Assembly: GCA_900546825.1 (NCBI GenBank)
Contig: UREE01000058.1
Coordinates: 1 to 13,644, forward strand
DNA length: 13,644 nucleotides
Reading direction: 5' to 3'
DNA from: an uncultured Collinsella sp.
Lineage (GTDB): Bacteria; Actinomycetota; Coriobacteriia; Coriobacteriales; Coriobacteriaceae
Below, piece after piece: positions 6,730-13,629 of this stretch (position 1 is the stretch's first letter; the number at the start of each line of letters is the position of its first letter). Made by a program: the position numbers and the translations under genes. Below the pieces are notes generated by a model that saw only the letters and a program-made list of their open reading frames with translations, was not told the origin of the DNA and searched no databases.

Positions 6730-8193
6730 CTACTCGTCGCGCTTCTCCTCGCGGCGAGCGGCAGCCCGTGCATCATGGATGCCCTTGATAGCGGCATGGC
6801 GGGCGGTGCGGGCATCGTGCATGGCGTCGCGCGCCTCAGCGGCCGTTGCCTTGGCAGAACGCAGTTTGGCGGCCAAGTCGGGGTTGGTTTCGGCAACCGC
6901 GGTGATCGTGGGGCCGTCGAGCTCCTCTTGCGTGGGCTCGGCCAAAAAGTCGATGGCATACTGGGCGGCTACCATGGAACCCTTGGCCAGTACCGACTCG
7001 TCAATCTTGTAGAAGCAAGAATGTTGGGCGTACGTGGCGCCAATCTGGGGGTTGCGCGTGCCAACAAAGGCGAGCACGCCCGGTACGCGGCGCAGATACT
7101 CCGAGAAGTCCTCGCCCGAAAGCGTGCCGCGGTAATGGCCTTCGCCGGCCGCACCCAGGCACTTGACCACGGCCTGACGACAACGCTCGCTCGAGGCGGC
7201 GTCGTTTTCGACCTTATAGTTGGCGATGGTGTAGTCGGTAAGTTCGGCCTCGGCGCCCAGGGCCGCCGCAGTGTGCTCCACGATGCGGCGCATGAGCTCG
7301 GGCATTTCCTCGTGCGTCGAATCGCCATAGGTACGCACCGTGCCGGCGAGGTAGGCGGTGCCGGCGATGACGTTGCGTGCGGTGCCGCCGTGCAGCTCGC
7401 CGACAGTGATGACAGCAGGCTCGTAGGGGCTGATTTCGCGTGAGACGATGGTCTGCAGGGCGTTGACAATCTCTGCCGCCACCATAACGGCGTCGTGGCC
7501 GCGCTGGGGCATGGCGCCGTGGCATGAGGTACCGCGAACGTCGATGCGGAACCAGTCGGTATTGGCCATGCGCGGGCCGGGCTCGCAGCTCACGGTGCCG
7601 GCATCGACCTCGCTCCAGATGTGCGCGGCGTAGGCGCCGTCGACGCCGTCGAGCACACCCGTGCCGATCATGAGTTTGGCGCCCTGGCCGTTTTCCTCAC
7701 TGGGCTGGAAGACGATGCGGATCTCGCCGTGGATGTCGTCGGTCATGTGGCGCAGGATTTGCAGCGTGCCGAGCATCATGGCGATGTGGCAGTCGTGGCC
7801 GCAGGCGTGCATGCAACCCTCATTGACGCTGGCGAACTCCTCGCCGGTCTGCTCGGTGACGGGCAGGGCGTCGATATCGGCGCGCAGCAGGATACGGCGG
7901 CGCGGCGTGCCGTCCTCGCGGTAGGCGTCGGGCGCGGTGCCGCGAAGCGTTGCCACCAAGCCTGTCTTGAGCGGACGCTCGTAGGGGATATTCATGGCGT
8001 CGAGCTGGTTGGCGATGTCGGAGGTTGTGCGCTCCTCGGCAAGGCTCAGCTCCGGGTGCTTATGGAAGTGCCGGCGCTGCTTGATGATATAGGGCTCAAA
8101 CTCGGCGGCGATATCTCGGATGGCCACGGTGACCTCGTCTGCCGCGCGAACCTCGGTTGTCGCCATAATCTGCTGTGCCTTGGTCTTCGTCAT
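6730..8193 (-). CDS. M20D family amidohydrolase (N-acyl amino acid or IAA-amino-acid hydrolase type)
   Basis: The 487-residue protein is a zinc-type peptidase of family M20D, which cleaves N-acyl or aryl groups from amino acids. Visible marks are RRHFHKHPELS (40-50), LRADIDALP (103-111), the MHACGHDCH block (128-136, ligands Cys131 and His133), FQPSEE (162-167, catalytic Glu166 and Glu167), His191 and His391. The exact substrate is not readable. Residues 417-487 add a charged, Ala/Arg/Lys-rich tail that looks helical and is not part of the standard fold. The start at 8193 has AAGGAG (8204-8209 on the minus strand) at 10-nt spacing. The frame is open further upstream, but that part is antisense to the next gene. 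It is divergent from the YtcJ-like gene. Confidence 0.9.
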   Translation of the reverse strand: MTKTKAQQIMATTEVRAADEVTVAIRDIAAEFEPYIIKQRRHFHKHPELSLAEERTTSDIANQLDAMNIPYERPLKTGLVATLRGTAPDAYREDGTPRRRILLRADIDALPVTEQTGEEFASVNEGCMHACGHDCHIAMMLGTLQILRHMTDDIHGEIRIVFQPSEENGQGAKLMIGTGVLDGVDGAYAAHIWSEVDAGTVSCEPGPRMANTDWFRIDVRGTSCHGAMPQRGHDAVMVAAEIVNALQTIVSREISPYEPAVITVGELHGGTARNVIAGTAYLAGTVRTYGDSTHEEMPELMRRIVEHTAAALGAEAELTDYTIANYKVENDAASSERCRQAVVKCLGAAGEGHYRGTLSGEDFSEYLRRVPGVLAFVGTRNPQIGATYAQHSCFYKIDESVLAKGSMVAAQYAIDFLAEPTQEELDGPTITAVAETNPDLAAKLRSAKATAAEARDAMHDARTARHAAIKGIHDARAAARREEKRDE

Positions 8194-8228
8194 GGTCGAT
8201 TTGCTCCTTGCTGGGTTGATCGCAAAAT

Positions 8229-8234
8229 CATACA
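8229..8234 (-). promoter_or_regulatory. Candidate -10 box for the M20 gene
   Basis: On the minus strand TATGAT lies about 36 nt before the ATG. No clear -35 box is seen; the tandem repeats at 8249-8294 fall just upstream of it, where an activator or repressor could act. Confidence 0.3.
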
Positions 8235-8248
8235 GGCTTATCCAAGTA

Positions 8249-8294
8249 TGCCACCTGCCGCTTGGGCTGGTAAAGTTGCCATTTGCCGCTTGGG
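8249..8294. repeat. Tandem 18-bp direct repeat in the divergent control region
   Basis: TGCCACCTGCCGCTTGGG (8249-8266) recurs as TGCCATTTGCCGCTTGGG (8277-8294), 16 of 18 identical, with starts 28 bp apart. CCAAG (8242-8246) and CTTGG (8261-8265) also form a dyad around the first copy. The repeats lie between two divergent amidohydrolase genes and are good candidates for regulator binding sites. Confidence 0.55.
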
Positions 8295-8361
8295 GTTTTG
8301 TTGCAAGGGCGGGGGAGTACACTCGGGGTTGTTGAATTTCCTGCCAGAGATGGGAATGCCC

Positions 8362-9999
8362 ATGCAGCATATCGATCGGATTATCCGCTCCAAGAACGTT
8401 TTTACCGCGCAAGACGGCATCGATGCCGCCCGCGAGCTGGCGATTGCCATTGCAGGCGATCGCATCGTCGCGGTCGGTGCGCCCGATGACGTGATTGCCG
8501 CCGCCCCTGCTGCCGTGCCAGTTGTCGACTACGGCGAGCAATTCATCTGCCCCGGTTTCCACGATGCGCACCTGCATTTCTTCCATACTTCGGTTGGCTC
8601 CTCGCCGTACATGCTCATGGATATGGGCACATCCGAGGTGGCATTGGTGCAGCATGCACGAGAGTTTTCCCAGGGATTGCCCGATGACGCCTGGGTCGTG
8701 ACCCAGGGCTGGCGCGATTACCGCTGGGATCCGCCCGAGCACCCTACCAAGGCCTCCGTCGATGCCGCCTTCCCCGATCGCCCCTGTGTTATGTATTCGG
8801 GCGATGGGCATACCCTGTGGCTCAACAGCCGCGCACTCGAAGCCCTCGGCGTGACGCGCGACAGCGAGCCTCCGGCGGGTGGCAGTTACGACAAAGACTC
8901 AAACGGTGAGCTTACGGGTATTGTCCACGAGGCAGCTGCTATGCAGCTGCTGCCGCGCTGCCTGGAGTGGCTGGGCGAGGACCGCATCGCGAGCGCTTAC
9001 GCCGAGCAGATGAAGCGTATGGCCGAGCAAGGCATCACCTCAATCTGCGATATGTCGCTCATGCCCATGCCGGGCTGCGACTTTATTCGCGACGATGTTT
9101 ACGACAAGCTGCAGGCCGCCGGCAAGCTGGGCATTCGCGCTCACCTGTTCCCCACGCTGCTGGATGACCAATCGCGCTTGGAAGAACTCCAGACCCGCTA
9201 CGCGAACAACGCGCTGCTCTCGGCGCCAGGCTTTAAACAGTTCTTCGACGGCGTGTCGAGTGCACACACGGCATATCTCACCGAGCCGTATACCAATCCG
9301 CGCTTCCCGGGTGACCGGGGCCGTCTGACGGTTCCTGTCGAGCGCATGCGCAAGTTGGTTCTGGCGGCAGCCGAGCGTGGCCACACCGTGCGCATCCACG
9401 TTATCGGCGACGGTGCTATCCATGCTGCGCTCGATATCTTTGAGGAGGCGGCAGAGCTCTACGGTCTGCCCCCGCACGGTCATAACACGCTCGAGCATCT
9501 GGAGAATTTGCTGCCTCAGGACATCGATCGTCTGCGCAAGCTCAATATCATTGCCTCGAGCCAGCCTTGCCACATCACGCTCGACCCGGGTGGCCCGGAG
9601 CGCGATCTGGGCTTGGAGCGCAGCCGCATCATGTGGCCGTTTGCGACCTATAAGCAGCGCGGCATCCGCCAAGCTTTCGGTACCGATAGCCCCATCACAG
9701 CCGTTACCAGCATGAACGTGCTCTACACGGCCATCACGCGCCAAGACCCCCGCAGTCACTGGCCTGAGGGCGGCTGGCTCCCTAGCGAGCGCGTCGACGC
9801 GGCTACGGCTCTGCGCAACTACACCCTGGGCAGCGCCTATGCAGCGGGCGACGAGCAAAACCTCGGCAGCCTGGAACCCGGCAAATACGCCGACCTGGTA
9901 GTCCTGGATCAAAACCCGCTCACCGTTGATCCACAAGAGCTCCAGGCTGCCAAGGTTCAGGCCACCTACCTGGCAGGTAACTTAATCTACGAGCGCTAA
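8362..9999 (+). CDS. YtcJ-like amidohydrolase (amidohydrolase 3 family)
   Basis: The 545-residue metal-dependent hydrolase shows ICPGFHDAHLH (62-72, the HxH metal site), RIHVIGDGAIHAALDIFEEA, HNTLEHLENL, FGTDSPI and the C-terminal GSLEPGKYADLVVLDQNPL segment that closes the composite beta domain. All are typical of YtcJ/AepA-like proteins of the amidohydrolase superfamily; the substrate is unknown. Starts at 8350, 8356 and 8362 are in frame. I chose 8362 because GGGA (8352-8355) is 6 nt upstream and the family-like sequence HIDRIIRSKNVFT begins there; 8350 would add four residues. The frame is open back to 7621, but that part is antisense to the M20 gene. Next to an M20D enzyme, it may act on related acylated or amide compounds (inference). 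Confidence 0.88.
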   Translation: MQHIDRIIRSKNVFTAQDGIDAARELAIAIAGDRIVAVGAPDDVIAAAPAAVPVVDYGEQFICPGFHDAHLHFFHTSVGSSPYMLMDMGTSEVALVQHAREFSQGLPDDAWVVTQGWRDYRWDPPEHPTKASVDAAFPDRPCVMYSGDGHTLWLNSRALEALGVTRDSEPPAGGSYDKDSNGELTGIVHEAAAMQLLPRCLEWLGEDRIASAYAEQMKRMAEQGITSICDMSLMPMPGCDFIRDDVYDKLQAAGKLGIRAHLFPTLLDDQSRLEELQTRYANNALLSAPGFKQFFDGVSSAHTAYLTEPYTNPRFPGDRGRLTVPVERMRKLVLAAAERGHTVRIHVIGDGAIHAALDIFEEAAELYGLPPHGHNTLEHLENLLPQDIDRLRKLNIIASSQPCHITLDPGGPERDLGLERSRIMWPFATYKQRGIRQAFGTDSPITAVTSMNVLYTAITRQDPRSHWPEGGWLPSERVDAATALRNYTLGSAYAAGDEQNLGSLEPGKYADLVVLDQNPLTVDPQELQAAKVQATYLAGNLIYER

Positions 10000-10017
10000 C
10001 CCCACATCCCACCCCTC

Positions 10018-10083
10018 AGTTGCGGTGAAATGGTCCCTAAAATCGGCCTTCAAGCCCATAACACGAACTATTCCACCGCAACT
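10018..10083. repeat. 66-nt imperfect palindrome downstream of the YtcJ-like gene
   Basis: AGTTGCGGTG (10018-10027) is matched by CACCGCAACT (10074-10083), and pairing continues inward with mismatches to about 10034/10067. No T-run follows on either strand, so it resembles a dispersed intergenic palindrome more than a terminator, although it could act as one. Confidence 0.55.
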
Positions 10084-10155
10084 TAAAAGAGCGCGTCCCA
10101 ACAACGTGCCCCTATCTTGTGCATTCCATCCGCATCGCCATTTTGCTGCACTGAC

Positions 10156-10366
10156 TTTTCTGAATGCCGGGCCCGATAACGTTGACTCAGCTCGCGCGTG
10201 GCGCCGGAGGGGCGGGGTATAAGGTTTATCGCGAGTTCCGCACGAGCCGAAGGCCACTTAATGTGGCCTTCGTGCGAGCAGGACTGCCCGAGCAGGAAAC
10301 CTTATACCCCGCCCCTCCGGCGCCACACGGGAGCCGCGCACAAGTTATCCCCCGGCATTCAGAAAA
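10156..10366. repeat. 211-bp nested inverted-repeat element upstream of groES
   Basis: There are three nested levels. Outer arms TTTTCTGAATGCCGGG (10156-10171) and its complement at 10351-10366 are perfect over 16 bp. Middle arms 10198-10227 and 10297-10326 are perfect over 30 bp and GC-rich, ending in TATAAGGTTT. Inner arms GAAGGCCAC (10249-10257) and GTGGCCTTC (10263-10271) have a 5-nt loop. The segments between outer and middle arms also align partly (both hold GATAAC/GTTATC). No coding capacity or flanking target duplication is evident. It may be a MITE-like element or a very large structured RNA. The remaining gene-free stretch 10084-10155 shows nothing I can name. Confidence 0.85.
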
Positions 10367-10375
10367 TCTAAGTGC

Positions 10376-10394
10376 CAAAAAATAAGATTTTTTG
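10376..10394. repeat. AT-rich palindrome in the groES upstream region
   Basis: CAAAAAAT (10376-10383) and ATTTTTTG (10387-10394) flank AAG. On either strand this ends in a T-run, and it could contribute an upstream A/T-rich element or weak termination. Confidence 0.45.
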
Positions 10395-10402
10395 ACTCCG
10401 TG

Positions 10403-10431
10403 TTGTATAACCCGCCATTCGTGGGTACCAT
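10403..10431 (+). promoter_or_regulatory. Candidate groES promoter
   Basis: TTGTAT (10403-10408) and TACCAT (10426-10431) are 17 nt apart, each matching 4 of 6 consensus bases. TATAAC at 10406-10411 is an alternative -10. No CIRCE element (TTAGCACTC with its inverted partner) or HAIR element is visible nearby. Confidence 0.35.
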
Positions 10432-10453
10432 TCAACGCGTACGCAAACAAAAA

Positions 10454-10495
10454 GGGTTAACCCGCGCGGCATGACCGCGCGGCCCACAAAGGAGG
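10454..10495 (+). promoter_or_regulatory. groES leader: palindrome, GC hairpin and ribosome binding site
   Basis: GGGTTAACCC (10454-10463) is a perfect palindrome. Arms CCGCGCGG at 10462-10469 and 10475-10482 form an 8-bp hairpin with loop CATGA. AAAGGAGG (10488-10495) then sits 8 nt before the groES ATG. The hairpin stops 5 nt short of the binding site, so it does not mask it directly but could protect the mRNA end or be an operator. Confidence 0.55.
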
Positions 10496-10503
10496 AAACA
10501 AGC

Positions 10504-10797
10504 ATGTCGTCTTTGAAGCCGCTTGCAGATCGCGTCCTGGTCAAGCCCGACGAGGCCGAGCAGAAGACCGCCTCTGGTCTGTACATCGCCAGCAACGCTC
10601 AGGAGAAGCCGCAGCGCGGCACCATCGTTGCCGTTGGCGCCGGCAAGGTCAATGACAAGGGCGAGCGTATCCCCATGGACGTCAAGGTTGGCGACGTTGT
10701 CATCTACGGTAAGTTTGGTGGCAACGAGGTCAAGGTCGACGGCGAGAAGTATCTGCTGATGCGCGCCGACGACATCTACGCCGTCGTCGAGGCCTAG
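10504..10797 (+). CDS. groES: Co-chaperonin GroES
   Basis: The 97-residue protein is the usual length for GroES. It shows LKPLADRVLVKPDEAEQKTASGL-type N-terminal sequence (residues 4-26, with the mobile loop that docks on GroEL at about 17-30), then RGTIVAVGAGKV (38-49) and VGDVVIYGKFGG. GroES caps the GroEL cage as a heptamer during ATP-driven protein folding. The ATG at 10504 is chosen over the frame opening at 10471 because AAAGGAGG lies 8 nt upstream and the family begins here. groEL follows after 96 nt, forming the standard operon. Confidence 0.97.
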   Translation: MSSLKPLADRVLVKPDEAEQKTASGLYIASNAQEKPQRGTIVAVGAGKVNDKGERIPMDVKVGDVVIYGKFGGNEVKVDGEKYLLMRADDIYAVVEA

Positions 10798-10893
10798 TCT
10801 CGTCGGAATCTCTGATTCGTCTTTGAACGCGGCCGCCGCATAGGACTCGGAAGCGGCGACGCGAGTCACATTTCTTTTGGAGGATTACCTACC
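10798..10893 (+). other. groES-groEL intercistronic region
   Basis: The region contains a small hairpin GAATC-TCT-GATTC (near 10806-10818) and a GC-rich inverted pair (GCCGC near 10835 with GCGGC near 10853). Neither has a U-tract. They may affect mRNA processing and relative levels. GGAGG (10879-10883) is the groEL binding site, 10 nt from the ATG. Confidence 0.4.
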
Positions 10894-12531
10894 ATGGCAA
10901 AGAACATTACGTTCAACACCGATGCCCGCGCTAAGCTCGCTAAGGGCGTCAACACTCTGGCCGACGCCGTTACCGTCACCATGGGCCCCAAGGGCCGCTA
11001 CGTCGCTCTGCAGCGCTCGTTCGGTGCCCCGACCATCACCAACGACGGCGTTTCCGTCGCCAAGGAGATCGAGCTCGAGGACAACATCGAGAACATGGGC
11101 GCCCAGCTGGTGAAGGAGGTCGCCACCAAGACCAACGATACCGTGGGTGACGGCACCACCACCGCAACCCTGCTCGCCCAGGCCATCGTCAACGACGGTC
11201 TGCGCAACGTCGCCGCTGGCGCCAACCCGCTGGCCATTCGTCGCGGCATCGACAAGGCCGTTAATGCCGCCGTCGCCGAGATGAAGAAGCAGGCCAAGCC
11301 GGTCGAGACCAAGGAGCAGATCGCTTCCGTCGGTACCATCTCCGCCGGCGACCCCGAGGTCGGCGAGAAGATCGCCCAGGCCATGGAAGTCGTGGGCAAG
11401 GACGGCGTCATCACCGTCGAGGACTCCCAGACCTTTGATATCACCATCGACACCGTCGAGGGCATGCAGTTCGACAAGGGTTACGTCTCGGCGTACTTCG
11501 TCACGGACAACGATCGCATGGAGGCCGTGATGAAGGATCCCTACATCCTCATCACCGACCAGAAGATCTCCAACGTCCAGGACATCATGCCTGTTCTCGA
11601 GGCTGTCCAGCGCACCGGCAAGGGCCTACTCATTATCGCTGAGGATGTCGAGGGTGAGGCTCTGCCTACCCTCGTCCTCAACAAGATCCGCGGCGCCCTC
11701 AACGTCTGCGCCGTCAAGGCCCCGGGCTACGGCGATCGCCGCAAGCGCATGCTCGAGGATATCGCCGTCCTCACCGGCGGTCAGGCCGCCCTCGATGAGC
11801 TGGGCGTGAAGGTTGCTGACATCACCGCCGATATGCTCGGTACCGCCAAGTCAGTCACCATCTCCAAGGACAACACCACTATCGTGGGTGGTGCCGGTTC
11901 CAAGGAGGCTATCGACGCTCGCATCGCTCAGATCAAGGGCGAGATGGAGAACACCACCTCTGACTTCGACCGTGAGAAGCTCCAGGAGCGCCTGGCCAAG
12001 CTCTCCGGTGGCGTTGCCGTCATCAAGGTCGGCGCTGCTACCGAGTCCGAGCTCAAGGAGATCAAGCACCGCGTCGAGGACGCCCTGCAGGCTACCCGCG
12101 CTGCTGTCGAGGAAGGCATTGTCGCTGGTGGCGGCGTCGCCTTCATGGACGCTGCGCCTGCGCTCGATGCTGTCGAGATCGACGACCCCGAGGAGAAGAT
12201 CGGCGTCGACATCGTCAAGAAGGCTCTGACCGCTCCGGTCGCCACTATCGCCAAGAACGCTGGCTTTGAGGGCGCTGTCGTGGTCGACAAGGTTGCCGAG
12301 CTGCCCGCCGGCCAGGGTCTCAACTCTGCCAACGGCGAGTGGGGCGACATGATCGAGATGGGCGTCCTCGACCCCGTCAAGGTCAGCCGCGTCACCCTGC
12401 AGAACGCTGCTTCTGTCGCCAGCCTGATCCTCATCACCGAGGCCACCGTCTCCGATGTGCCCAAAAACACTCAGCTTGAGGATGCTATCGCTGCTGCTAC
12501 CGCTGGTCAGCAGGGCGGCGGTATGTACTAA
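10894..12531 (+). CDS. groEL: Chaperonin GroEL (Hsp60)
   Basis: The 545-residue protein is full length and intact. It carries TMGPKGRYV (29-37), NDGVSVAKEIELED (50-63) and the ATP-binding GDGTTTATLLAQ (85-96), as well as the apical-domain segment, VEEGIVAGGGVAF and a Gly-Met-type tail. The tail is short, ending GGGMY rather than long GGM repeats. GroEL forms the double-ring folding chamber used with GroES. Codon use is strongly biased to CGC/CGT, AAG, GAG and ATC, as expected of a highly expressed gene. Only one groEL is visible in the window. A terminator follows at 12611-12658. Confidence 0.98.
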   Translation: MAKNITFNTDARAKLAKGVNTLADAVTVTMGPKGRYVALQRSFGAPTITNDGVSVAKEIELEDNIENMGAQLVKEVATKTNDTVGDGTTTATLLAQAIVNDGLRNVAAGANPLAIRRGIDKAVNAAVAEMKKQAKPVETKEQIASVGTISAGDPEVGEKIAQAMEVVGKDGVITVEDSQTFDITIDTVEGMQFDKGYVSAYFVTDNDRMEAVMKDPYILITDQKISNVQDIMPVLEAVQRTGKGLLIIAEDVEGEALPTLVLNKIRGALNVCAVKAPGYGDRRKRMLEDIAVLTGGQAALDELGVKVADITADMLGTAKSVTISKDNTTIVGGAGSKEAIDARIAQIKGEMENTTSDFDREKLQERLAKLSGGVAVIKVGAATESELKEIKHRVEDALQATRAAVEEGIVAGGGVAFMDAAPALDAVEIDDPEEKIGVDIVKKALTAPVATIAKNAGFEGAVVVDKVAELPAGQGLNSANGEWGDMIEMGVLDPVKVSRVTLQNAASVASLILITEATVSDVPKNTQLEDAIAAATAGQQGGGMY

Positions 12532-12610
12532 GGCCGACAAGGTCTAGAACTCCCACCGGGAATCCGGGGGCGTGACGGGGGCTTCTCTCCGGAACGTCCT
12601 CGGTTAGATT

Positions 12611-12658
12611 GGGGCCCCTTGTTCTGCTCCTTTGGAGCCGCGGACAAGGGGCCCTATT
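12611..12658 (+). terminator. Terminator after groEL
   Basis: GGGCCCCTTGT (12612-12622) pairs with ACAAGGGGCCC (12644-12654), with a small inner GCTCC/GGAGC stem in the loop, followed by TATTT. A second small hairpin, GCTGAA/TTCAGC (12662-12679), lies just beyond it. The rest of 12680-12793 shows nothing I can identify. Confidence 0.8.
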
Positions 12659-12793
12659 TGTGCTGAATTATTGTTCAGCTATTTCGGGATCTCTCATTTG
12701 TTCGACTTTAATCGACTGTCTGCTCTATTGAGTGGCGGGCTCGTCTCGACTCGCGTCTTGCAAGTTCTTGGGTAGACGGCCTGCTCGAGGATT

Positions 12794-12829
12794 ATGTAAG
12801 GGACCGTCCCGCGTGACGGTCCCTTACAT
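12794..12829. terminator. Perfect 15-bp stem-loop at the 3' end of the NYN gene
   Basis: 12794-12808 pairs perfectly with 12815-12829 around a 6-nt loop, 1 nt beyond the NYN stop codon. A T-run is lacking on both strands, but the position suggests that it ends or protects the minus-strand transcript. Confidence 0.6.
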
Positions 12830-12830
12830 G

Positions 12831-13526
12831 CTATCTGACTTTGGCAGGATTGAACTCATCCGACATATCTTCGATGCCATCAGATTGAAGAACGAGCTCG
12901 CTGGGCAGATGGTGGCCCATCGGATCGATTAGGAAATCGAGCCCTGCCCTTCTGGCCGTTTTTGCGACCGGGATGAAGTCTGTGTCGCCAGCTATGAGGA
13001 CAATTTGATCAACAGTTCTCCCATGGGCGAGCGAGGCGACATCGAGTCCGATTCTCATGTCAACACCGGATTGCTTTAACCCAACGAGGGTGAAATCTTC
13101 CTGCCCGAGGTCGGTTGTTGTCAACTCACCCTTGAGCAGCTTCTTGAGCGATTCTTGTTTCAGGTTGTAATGCACGTTCGCTGAGCGTAGTTCGCCCATG
13201 CGCATCGCTACTTTCCTCTTCTCTCCGAGGGCTGCGTGGAAATCAGACATCCATACATTGGAGGGATGCTTCCGGCTGAACACGGTATTGTGTTCGTCCC
13301 AGGGCTGCTTAAAAGTGCCGTTTTCCAGTGGCGGACAGTTGTAGAAGAAGATCCTGTATAGGGAGCGGTCGCCGTATTCTAGCGCCATCTTTCGTTTAGC
13401 GAATATGTGTCGCAGGGCATAGGCATGACATTCCGATGCGCGCTTTTCGGGTGAAGTGTCTCCCCATAGCCTGCGCGCTCGTTTCAGGAAGAAATTTCCA
13501 TCGATGAGGACAGCGGTTCTTGTCAT
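12831..13526 (-). CDS. NYN domain (LabA/DUF88-like) predicted nuclease
   Basis: The 231-residue protein has the PIN-like NYN fold signature: VLIDGNFF (6-13, Asp9), SGVDMRIGLDVASLA (153-167, Asp156 and Asp162) and IVLIAGDTDFIPV (175-187, Asp181 and Asp183). These acidic residues would bind the metal for RNA cleavage; nuclease activity is predicted from the family, not shown. The start at 13526 is set by AGGAG ending 6 nt upstream on the minus strand; the frame opening at 13589 would run into the repeat. It uses AGA (5), AGG (4), CTA (5) and ATA (2) codons, unlike the CGC/CTC/ATC-rich neighbours, suggesting recent acquisition. It stands alone beside the terminal repeat; no partner gene is visible. 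Confidence 0.85.
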   Translation of the reverse strand: MTRTAVLIDGNFFLKRARRLWGDTSPEKRASECHAYALRHIFAKRKMALEYGDRSLYRIFFYNCPPLENGTFKQPWDEHNTVFSRKHPSNVWMSDFHAALGEKRKVAMRMGELRSANVHYNLKQESLKKLLKGELTTTDLGQEDFTLVGLKQSGVDMRIGLDVASLAHGRTVDQIVLIAGDTDFIPVAKTARRAGLDFLIDPMGHHLPSELVLQSDGIEDMSDEFNPAKVR

Positions 13527-13589
13527 GATATCTCCTGCTACATGAATTGACCCCCGAGCTGTGGTACTCCGGCTAAAGATTGGAGCCAC

Positions 13590-13629
13590 CCTTGATTCTC
13601 ATCTTCATTGCAACAGACTCAGGACTCAG
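13590..13629 (-). repeat. Right arm of the perfect 40-bp terminal inverted repeat
   Basis: Exact reverse complement of 1-40. It lies 63 nt upstream of the NYN start codon. On the minus strand a frame is open through it, ending at a TAG a few codons inside, as also happens at the left arm. Confidence 0.9.

Noticed and set aside
6709..7443. Plus-strand frame of 244 residues opposite the M20 gene
   Set aside because: Gly/Arg/Val-rich shadow of the M20 coding sequence with no recognisable domain.
7621..8361. Upstream extension of the YtcJ-like gene (792 residues in total)
   Set aside because: It is antisense to the M20 catalytic core; the amidohydrolase homology begins near 8362.
8194..8811. 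Upstream extension of the M20 gene (693 residues in total)
   Set aside because: The extension is antisense to the start of the YtcJ-like gene, and the M20 fold begins after the 8193 start.
10156..10366. CRISPR array or tRNA in the gene-free block
   Set aside because: The repeats are inverted around one centre, not spaced direct repeats, and no cloverleaf or TTCRANNC box fits.
11851..12540. 229-codon frame opposite groEL
   Set aside because: Shadow of groEL codon bias; low-complexity Asp/Leu/Gly sequence.
12732..12932. 66-residue plus-strand frame at the groEL-NYN junction
   Set aside because: No ribosome binding site, and it runs through the stem-loop at 12794-12829 into the antisense of the NYN gene.
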